Assembly: GCA_022511055.1 (NCBI GenBank)
Contig: JAFLSH010000004.1
Span: 1-21,852, forward strand
Source of the DNA: Prevotella sp.
GTDB taxonomy: Bacteria; Bacteroidota; Bacteroidia; Bacteroidales; Bacteroidaceae
DNA length: 21,852 nt
Direction: 5' to 3'
Part shown: positions 16,788 through 21,852 of the stretch, in pieces
How the letters are laid out: each line of letters opens with the position of its first letter
Numbering within the stretch: the stretch's first letter is position 1
Notes under the pieces: generated by a model
Told to the model about the DNA's origin: nothing
The model's input: only the letters and a program-made list of their open reading frames with translations
Database searches by the model: none
Program-made: the position numbers and the translations under genes

Positions 16788-17483
16788 ATGATGGACTTCA
16801 ACGAGGGGGCATTCCTCTACGTCAACAAGCCCTATGGCATGACATCGTTTGGCGCGCTGGCACACATACGCTATCTGGTTTCGCGGAAGCTGCATGTGAA
16901 GCGGGTCAAGATGGGGCATGCCGGTACGCTCGACCCCCTGGCAACGGGGGTACTCATTCTCTGTACCGGGAAGGCCACCAAGCAGATAGAGCGCCTGCAG
17001 CTGCACGACAAGGAATATACGGCCACGTTGCAGTTAGGCGCCACAACGCCCAGCTTCGACCGCGAACACGAGGTGGACCAGACCTACCCGACAGCCCATA
17101 TCACCCGCGAGCTGATAGTGCAGACCCTGGAGCAGTTCAAGGGCGACATTATGCAGGTGCCCCCGCTGTTCTCTGCCGTGATGGTCGACGGCCACCGGGC
17201 CTACAAGCTGGCGCGCCAGGGCAGCAATGTGGAGCTGAAGGCCAAGCCTGTGCGCATAGACGAGATAGAGCTGACTGCGTTTGACCCCGCCACGATGCAG
17301 ATGAGCATCCGCGTGGTCTGCGGCAAGGGCACTTACATCCGCTCCCTGGCCCGCGACATCGGGCTGGCCCTGAACAGCGGCGCTTACCTGACCGCCCTGT
17401 GCCGCACCCGGCTGGGCGACGTGCGCATTGAGGACTGCCAGACATTCGACTCGTTCCCGCAGTGGCTGGAAGACAACTGCTGA
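16788..17483 (+). CDS. truB: tRNA pseudouridine(55) synthase TruB, short form
   Basis: Forms pseudouridine at position 55 of the tRNA T-arm. The catalytic motif GHAGTLDPLATG is intact with Asp49 as nucleophile, preceded by the family start FLYVNKPYGMTSF. Later landmarks include PPLFSAVMVDGHRAYKLAR and GKGTYIRSLARDIG. At 231 residues it lacks the C-terminal PUA domain found in E. coli TruB, as is common in Bacteroidetes. Two adjacent ATG codons (16788, 16791) are possible starts; both lie just after the uppP stop, with a purine-rich GGAGCGAG before them. The open frame extends further upstream, but that part overlaps uppP and is not TruB-like. Confidence 0.95.
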   Translation: MMDFNEGAFLYVNKPYGMTSFGALAHIRYLVSRKLHVKRVKMGHAGTLDPLATGVLILCTGKATKQIERLQLHDKEYTATLQLGATTPSFDREHEVDQTYPTAHITRELIVQTLEQFKGDIMQVPPLFSAVMVDGHRAYKLARQGSNVELKAKPVRIDEIELTAFDPATMQMSIRVVCGKGTYIRSLARDIGLALNSGAYLTALCRTRLGDVRIEDCQTFDSFPQWLEDNC

Positions 17484-17542
17484 GGCCGTTGCCAGCCAGG
17501 CACATGATGAGACAGCAAAATGGACAACGAAAAGTAACATAG

Positions 17543-18685
17543 ATGAAACTATCACAATTCAAATTCAAACTCCCTGAAGAGCAGGTTGCGCTCTACCCCC
17601 CACACCGCGCCTTTGAAAATGAGGACGGCACCGTGGAACGTATCTACAACCGTGACTTCTGCAAGCTGATGGTCATTCACCGCAAGCGGCAGACCATAGA
17701 GATGTTCAAGAAAGACGCCGACGGCAACGACACCAATGAGCCGCTGGTGTTCCGCGACATTGTGAACTACTTCAACGAGGGCGACACCTTCATCTTCAAC
17801 GACACCAAGGTGTTCCCGGCCCGCCTCTATGGCACGAAGGAAAAGACGGATGCCAAGATTGAGGTGTTCCTGTTGCGCGAACTCAACGAGGAGCAGCGGC
17901 TGTGGGATGTTCTCGTAGAGCCTGCCCGTAAGATACGCATCGGCAACAAGCTGTTTTTCGAGGAGGATGGCCCGATGGTGGCTGAAGTCATTGACAACAC
18001 CACCTCGCGCGGCCGGACACTGCGCTTCCTCTACGACTGCGAACACGAGGAGTTCAAGCGCGAGCTGTACGGACTGGGCGAAGCCCCGCTGCCGCGCTAC
18101 CTGGTGGACCGCCGCCCCGCCGAGCCAGACGACATGGAGAATTTCCAGACCATCTATGCACGGAACGAGGGTGCTGTGACGGCTCCGTCTACCGGCCTGC
18201 ACTTCAGCCGCCAGCTCATGAAGATGATGGAGATACGCGGCTTCAACTTTGCCTACCTGACACTGCACTGCAGCCTCGCCGCCTTCGACTCCATTGAGGT
18301 GGAAGACCTGACGAAGCACAAGATGAACTCAGAGCAGATGATGATTCCCGCCGAGTGCTGCCAGCTGGTCAACGACACCAAGCTCTCGGGGCACAATGTG
18401 TGCGCCGTGGGCGTGAGTACCATGCGGGCCTGCGAGACGGCGGTGGGCACAGACGGTCTGCTGAAGGAGTTCGACGGGTGGACCAATAAGTTCATATTCC
18501 CCCCGTATGACTTCGGACTGGCCAACTCGATGGTAGCCAACTTCTACCACCCCGAGTCGACCATGATGATGCTGACGGCAGCCTTCGGTGGCTTTGAAAT
18601 CGTAGACGAGGCTTACAAGCTGGCGCTGAACAACGGCTACATGTTTGGCTGTTACGGCGATGCGCTGCTGATAGTCGATGATTAA
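17543..18685 (+). CDS. queA: S-adenosylmethionine:tRNA ribosyltransferase-isomerase
   Basis: Transfers and rearranges the ribose of SAM onto preQ1 in the tRNA anticodon to give epoxyqueuosine, a step in queuosine synthesis. The order of signatures is right: MKLSQFKFKLPEE start, FNDTKVFPARLYG, SRGRTLRFLYD, GAVTAPSTGLHFS, EDLTKHKMNSEQM, and NKFIFPPYDFGLANSMVANFYHP at the end. At 380 residues it is longer than most family members, mainly through extra sequence in the first 75 residues (about 22-45 and 56-66). The stretch TLHCSLAAFDSIEV replaces the Gly-rich TLHxGxGxF form usual in QueA. It follows truB by 59 bp with no clear promoter. Confidence 0.94.
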   Translation: MKLSQFKFKLPEEQVALYPPHRAFENEDGTVERIYNRDFCKLMVIHRKRQTIEMFKKDADGNDTNEPLVFRDIVNYFNEGDTFIFNDTKVFPARLYGTKEKTDAKIEVFLLRELNEEQRLWDVLVEPARKIRIGNKLFFEEDGPMVAEVIDNTTSRGRTLRFLYDCEHEEFKRELYGLGEAPLPRYLVDRRPAEPDDMENFQTIYARNEGAVTAPSTGLHFSRQLMKMMEIRGFNFAYLTLHCSLAAFDSIEVEDLTKHKMNSEQMMIPAECCQLVNDTKLSGHNVCAVGVSTMRACETAVGTDGLLKEFDGWTNKFIFPPYDFGLANSMVANFYHPESTMMMLTAAFGGFEIVDEAYKLALNNGYMFGCYGDALLIVDD

Positions 18686-18703
18686 TCACCCTTAACCACC
18701 CCA

Positions 18704-18715
18704 ATGCCGTTTTGA
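18704..18715 (+). other. four-codon ORF overlapping the folK start
   Basis: ATG CCG TTT TGA reads out of frame with folK, and its TGA stop overlaps the folK TTG codon (18712-18714) by two bases. Such an arrangement could allow reinitiation at the weak TTG, but it may equally be chance. Confidence 0.25.
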
Positions 18716-19149
18716 AGCACATTGTATATCTGGGCATAGGCTCTAATCTGGGCGACCGTGAGCAGCTGCTGCGCCAGGCCATTATGGAGATAGACAAGCA
18801 GGTAGGCTCCGTGGTGCGCCAGTCGGCTTTCTTGGAGACGGAGCCGCAGGGCTTTGCCTCCACCCACACTTTCCTCAACGCGGCGGTCTGCTGCGAGACC
18901 GATTTGTCGCCGCGCCAGCTGCTGAGTGCCACCCAGCACATAGAGTGGATGCTGGGCAAGCGCCCCCAGCATGCCACCGGCCATGCGGTAGCAGGGCATC
19001 AGGCGCCGGCCTACCACGACCGGCCTGTCGACATAGACATTCTGATGTATGACGACCTGACCATCGACACGCCGGAACTGACGATTCCGCATCCGCGGAT
19101 GCAGGAGCGTGACTTTGTGATGATTCCGCTGCGGGAAATCATGCTGTAG
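18712..19149 (+). CDS. folK: 2-amino-4-hydroxy-6-hydroxymethyldihydropteridine diphosphokinase
   Basis: HPPK transfers pyrophosphate from ATP to 6-hydroxymethyl-7,8-dihydropterin in folate synthesis. The 145 residues are typical of a single-domain HPPK. Motifs: VYLGIGSNLGDRE at the N terminus, ETEPQGFASTHTFLNAAV (42-59), and the C-terminal DRPVDIDILMYDD followed by IPHPRMQERDFVMIPL. The start is a TTG at 18712; no in-frame ATG occurs before the conserved GIGSN loop, and the next Met is at residue 25, far too late. The start lies 26 bp after queA, so the gene is last in the ftsX operon. Terminator-like structures lie downstream at 19401 and 19422. Confidence 0.94.
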   Translation: MKHIVYLGIGSNLGDREQLLRQAIMEIDKQVGSVVRQSAFLETEPQGFASTHTFLNAAVCCETDLSPRQLLSATQHIEWMLGKRPQHATGHAVAGHQAPAYHDRPVDIDILMYDDLTIDTPELTIPHPRMQERDFVMIPLREIML

Positions 19150-19334
19150 GCTCGGCTCTGCATGAGGAGATTCTGCCCCGTGTGCGGCACGGGCAGCGGC
19201 ACAGCGACACCCGAATACTCTCACGCGCGCGCGAAATGCAGTATAGTTAGTATGCGCGGTTGCCGGAATAAGGGTGAAAGTGATAGTCTTGGTCGAAACT
19301 CATGGAGTTTTTCCAGAAAAGTGGCGCTTTAGGA

Positions 19335-19398
19335 AAATTACTCCGTGCTTTTCGGAAATTACTCCGTGAGTTTTGGAAAATACTCCGTGAGTTTTTGG
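19335..19398 (+). repeat. three tandem copies of a 21-nt repeat with inner dyad
   Basis: Units start at 19335, 19356 and 19377 (lengths 21, 21 and 22). The shared core is ACTCCGTGAGTTTT with GG at the end; copy one has CTTTTC in place of AGTTTT. In copies two and three ACTC and GAGT can pair around CGT, so each is a tiny hairpin. A fourth partial copy lies after the terminator at 19464-19479. Confidence 0.75.
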
Positions 19399-19400
19399 CG

Positions 19401-19418
19401 AAAAGCACCGCTTTTTTT
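19401..19418 (+). terminator. plus-strand terminator-like hairpin after folK
   Basis: AAAAGC and GCTTTT pair around ACC and the stem runs into seven T residues. The stem is only six bp and AT-rich, so it is probably weak and backed up by the larger hairpin directly downstream. Confidence 0.4.
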
Positions 19419-19421
19419 AGC

Positions 19422-19459
19422 AAAACTCCCCGACTATTCCAAAATAGTCGGGGAGTTTT
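19422..19459. terminator. strong bidirectional intrinsic terminator
   Basis: AAAACTCCCCGACTATT (19422-19438) and its exact complement (19443-19459) form a perfect 17-bp stem with a CCAA loop. It has an A-run on the 5' side and a T-run on the 3' side on both strands, and it lies between the convergent folK operon and the surface-protein gene, 30 bp beyond the latter's stop. It should terminate transcription from both directions. Confidence 0.88.
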
Positions 19460-19489
19460 CTGAATTACTCCGTGAGCTTTGTCTCGATG

Positions 19490-21852
19490 TTACTTCACAA
19501 TCACCTTGGTGGTCTTGCCGTTGGCGCCCTTCATGATATTGATACCATGCTGCGGGGCGTTCAGACGGCGACCGTCGAGGCCGTAGAACTCTACCTTGCC
19601 CGTTGCCGGCGTTGTGTCGCTGACACCCTTGATGTCGGTCGGCACTTCCTCGCTATCCCAGCTCAGGCGGAAGTTGTCGAGCTTGAACCAGCCGGCGCTT
19701 CTCTGGTCGCCGTCGTCGGTCGTGGCAGATACCTTGCCGTTGGTGCGGAAACCAAACTTCAGAATGCCGTCGTTAGACACGCCGAAGGTCACCTTCATCG
19801 GCTGGAGCAGTGAAGAGGGCTGCTGATGCTCAGCCACACCTGCATTTTCGCAACGGTAGCCGGCGTAGGTCAGCTCGGCAGCGTTGAGTGCATCTTCCGG
19901 CATGTTGGTCTCATCGTAGTCTTCGGGAATACCCCACATCTGCACGTAGTCGTTACCGAAGATGCGCTGTGTGGTGATGTTGTTACCGGCCCACTGGTAC
20001 TGCACCATCACGTCGGCAGTCAGTGTGTATGTTCCCTCGGGCATGCCTGTCAGGGTCTGGCTCAGTTCCACTTCGGGAATGTCGTTGTCCCAGATACCCC
20101 AGAGGTGAGTGCCGTCAGTGTACTGGTGGTCGATGACTGTGCCGTCTTCCAGCACCACGTCAATGTTGTCGCCGCTGTTGATGCCACACCATCCCAGAGC
20201 GGGGTTGGCGTTCTCCTCGCCGTTGATAACGAGTGTCCAGCCGTAGGGCGCACCGCTGGTGCGGGTCAGGTCTTCGAAGCTCGGGTTGACAATGAGGTCG
20301 GTGATGTCGCCAAGGGCTGCGCCAGACATCTTCAGGTCGGTCAGACCGTCTTCCAGGCGCTTAATCATCTCGTCAATCTCTTCCACGCCGGCCTCGCACT
20401 CGTCTTGCATCTCAACAGCCTCGTAGATAATTTCGCTGTAGTCGTCGGCACCGGCATACATGCTATACTTCTGCAAGTCCTCGTAGGCTTTGTCGATGGC
20501 CTCGCCCAGCTTGGTGTAGGCATCAGCGGAAGCCTTGATGACCGGGTAGCGCTCCTTGAGCAGCACAATGCCGGCAATGATGTCTTCCTGGCTGTCGCGC
20601 TCGGTCAGCTTGTTGCCGCTCAGCTCATCCAGCTCATCCAGCAGGTCTTTCTGGATGGGGCGGCCGTCGTTCAGCTCGTCAAGGGCATCAAAGAAGTGGT
20701 TGTAGACGTCAATGGCATCCTCGGCGCTGTAGCCTTCCTTCTGGATGCGGAAATTGTCAATCTTAAACCAGCCATCGCCGCCGGCTGAGTTGGTCGCATC
20801 GCGGAGGGCAGCCTTAATGTCGCCGTTGGTGCGGAAACCGAAGGTCAGTGTGCCGTCATAGACAAAGGCGCGCACGCTCATTTCCTGCAGCTCGGTGTCG
20901 GTGACAGGCTCTGTCAGGTTTTCGAAGTCGTAGACCTCGCTCTTGTCGAGCAGGTTGTCGTCATAGTCAATGGCGCTGCCGAAGTACTTCGAGTTCAGGT
21001 TACCGAAGATGCGCTGTGTGGTGCGGCGCGAGCCAGCGCCGTTAGCACCAACCATCACGGCAGCCCGAATGGTGTATGTACCGTTTGCCAGGTCGGTGAT
21101 GGTCTGCGAGAGTTCAATCTCAGGTATGGTGGTGTTCCAGATACCGTAGATGTATTCGCCGTTCTTCGCGCCCGTACCGTCGGCGTTGATGCCGGCCCAG
21201 CCGTTCAGACCGGCTGCGTTCTGCTCGGCAGGCGTGTTGACCAGCGTACCGTTCACATAGAGGTTCCAGCCTGCGGGAGCGCCGCCAACGCCGGTGGTGG
21301 GAGTGCCGCCCTGGTTAGACAGGTCGTCGAAGTCCATGTTCATACCCCTGCGTGTCAGGTCGCCTGTGCCTTCGCCGAAGGCAGACTCGGCTGCAATGAG
21401 TGCCTGCAAGGCTGCTGCCAGCTCGTCAACTGTGTTCTTTGTGTTAAACTCGGTCTTGGCGGTCTCGATGGCGGCCTTGATAGCCTCGTCTGAACTGCCT
21501 GCTGACTCCTCGGTGGCGGTCAGAATCTCATCGTAGAGCTTGTTCTTGGCCGTAATCAGTGCCATGGCATCGCTCACGTCTTCATCGGTCAGCTCTTCCT
21601 GGTTGTAGATGGCTGTCAGCGCGTCAATGGCTCCCTGATAGCCGGCTTTGAAGTCGGCATCTTCCAGCTTGTTCTCCTCTATGTCCAAGATGGCAGTGTA
21701 GAGCTGCATCTTGCGGCCATAGTTGCCCAGGTTGTCAAGCGTGGCAAACTGCCAGTACTCGCTCTCGTGGGTCACGGGAATCACCCAGCCGTTCTCGTCT
21801 TCCTTGTTCCAGGTTTCCTCGCCGTCAGTGTCGGTTTCCACGCCGCCCCAGA
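19490..21852 (-). CDS. large secreted/surface protein with two homologous beta-modules and a C-terminal sorting tail, 5' end outside the window
   Basis: The frame is open to the window edge, so the N terminus and signal peptide are missing; about 786 residues are visible. Numbering from the GTG at 21841 (an internal codon), helical segments occur at about 45-155 and 372-506, rich in Asp, Glu, Ala and Leu and resembling FIVAR-type spacers. Between and after them lie two homologous beta-rich modules, 165-366 and 514-726, both holding GWxL.VNG, LWGIW/IYGIW, E.ELSQT, GTYT, TTQRIFGN, FGFRTNG and GWFK.DNFR. The layout recalls galactose-binding-like carbohydrate modules, but no catalytic domain is visible. 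Residues 745-783 (EFYGLDGRRLNAPQHGINI...KVIVK) form the short Gly- and Lys-rich tail seen on secreted Prevotella proteins and likely serve outer-membrane export by a type IX-like system. Function: probable glycan or host-surface binding; not identified further. Confidence 0.85.
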   Translation of the reverse strand, partial: WGGVETDTDGEETWNKEDENGWVIPVTHESEYWQFATLDNLGNYGRKMQLYTAILDIEENKLEDADFKAGYQGAIDALTAIYNQEELTDEDVSDAMALITAKNKLYDEILTATEESAGSSDEAIKAAIETAKTEFNTKNTVDELAAALQALIAAESAFGEGTGDLTRRGMNMDFDDLSNQGGTPTTGVGGAPAGWNLYVNGTLVNTPAEQNAAGLNGWAGINADGTGAKNGEYIYGIWNTTIPEIELSQTITDLANGTYTIRAAVMVGANGAGSRRTTQRIFGNLNSKYFGSAIDYDDNLLDKSEVYDFENLTEPVTDTELQEMSVRAFVYDGTLTFGFRTNGDIKAALRDATNSAGGDGWFKIDNFRIQKEGYSAEDAIDVYNHFFDALDELNDGRPIQKDLLDELDELSGNKLTERDSQEDIIAGIVLLKERYPVIKASADAYTKLGEAIDKAYEDLQKYSMYAGADDYSEIIYEAVEMQDECEAGVEEIDEMIKRLEDGLTDLKMSGAALGDITDLIVNPSFEDLTRTSGAPYGWTLVINGEENANPALGWCGINSGDNIDVVLEDGTVIDHQYTDGTHLWGIWDNDIPEVELSQTLTGMPEGTYTLTADVMVQYQWAGNNITTQRIFGNDYVQMWGIPEDYDETNMPEDALNAAELTYAGYRCENAGVAEHQQPSSLLQPMKVTFGVSNDGILKFGFRTNGKVSATTDDGDQRSAGWFKLDNFRLSWDSEEVPTDIKGVSDTTPATGKVEFYGLDGRRLNAPQHGINIMKGANGKTTKVIVK
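19664..20302 (-). repeat. second (C-terminal) copy of the duplicated protein module
   Basis: Codes residues 514-726 of the surface protein. It shares ordered blocks with the other copy (TTQRIFGN, FGFRTNG, GWFK-DNFR). At the DNA level, a stretch near 19955-19979 containing ACCGAAGATGCGCTGTGTGG recurs in the other copy near 21001-21025. Confidence 0.8.
20744..21349 (-). repeat. first (N-terminal) copy of the duplicated protein module
   Basis: Codes residues 165-366 of the surface protein. It opens with NMDFDDLSNQGG and ends with GWFKIDNFRIQ. Compared with the second copy it has a different insert after TTQRIFGN and no Trp-rich loop, so the duplication is old enough for loops to diverge while the core blocks stay near identical. 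Confidence 0.8.

Larger units (their letters stand above)
19150..19489. other. gene-free spacer between convergent folK and surface-protein genes
   Basis: The first part has a GC-rich hairpin (CCCGTG with CACGGG, 19175-19195, no T-run) and an alternating GC stretch near 19226. The second part is AT-rich and repetitive: a small AAACTC/GAGTTT inverted repeat at about 19299-19313, a 21-nt tandem repeat, a terminator-like hairpin and a strong bidirectional terminator. I see no convincing gene; a 56-codon ORF at 19162-19332 is discussed as a finding. Confidence 0.6.

Noticed and set aside
17552..18319. A 255-residue open frame on the minus strand.
   Set aside because: It is antisense to queA, whose motifs are unambiguous; it has no family features and results from the GC-biased codon use.
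19335..19479. Possible CRISPR array because of regularly spaced repeats.
   Set aside because: The repeats are adjacent with no unique spacers, the unit is only 21 nt, and no cas gene is present.
19826..20788. A 320-residue open frame on the plus strand opposite the surface-protein gene.
   Set aside because: It mirrors the codon pattern of the minus-strand gene, has no recognisable domain or start context, and the minus-strand frame has clear repeats and a sorting tail.

Overview
The window looks like a chromosomal segment of a Bacteroidales bacterium, most likely Prevotella or a close relative. The evidence is the set of Bacteroidetes-type proteins (prolyl tripeptidyl peptidase, DUF2723, DUF3098, a short TruB without PUA domain, a long QueA), a Prevotella-like C-terminal sorting tail on the last protein, and repeated promoters of the Bacteroidetes sigma-ABfr type (TAnnTTTG) in place of -35/-10 boxes. 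I see no phage, insertion sequence, CRISPR array, tRNA or rRNA.

Layout. (1) 1-3807, minus strand: a 3'-truncated myo-inositol-1-phosphate synthase with its own promoter, preceded by a two-gene unit of a membrane sensor histidine kinase and an AI-2E/PerM family transporter. (2) 3906-10403, plus strand: one apparent operon from a single promoter, with a THUMP-domain rRNA methyltransferase carrying an Arg/Gly-rich tail, prolyl tripeptidyl peptidase, purD, an unidentified polytopic membrane protein and a YqaA/DedA-like protein. (3) 10417-14647: a promoter, a 110-nt near-perfect long hairpin in the 5' leader, a giant DUF2723 membrane protein (predicted protein O-mannosyltransferase-like) and a NodB-type polysaccharide deacetylase followed by a terminator. 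(4) 14755-19149: a promoter and a compact operon ftsX - DUF3098 - uppP - truB - queA - folK, covering cell division, undecaprenyl phosphate recycling, tRNA modification and folate synthesis. (5) 19150-19489: a gene-free spacer with short 21-nt tandem repeats, a plus-strand terminator-like hairpin and a strong 17-bp bidirectional terminator between convergent genes. (6) 19490-21852, minus strand: the 3' part of a large secreted, probably cell-surface protein built from two homologous beta-rich modules separated by helical segments, ending in a sorting tail.

Most of the window is core housekeeping and envelope biology. The least explained element is the structured leader at 10437-10546 in front of the DUF2723 gene, which also holds a short ORF running out of the hairpin loop and across the true start codon. 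Other points worth a second look are the RG-rich tail on the rRNA methyltransferase, the kinase-transporter pair, the TTG start of folK overlapping a four-codon ORF, the spacer repeats, and the duplicated-module surface protein.
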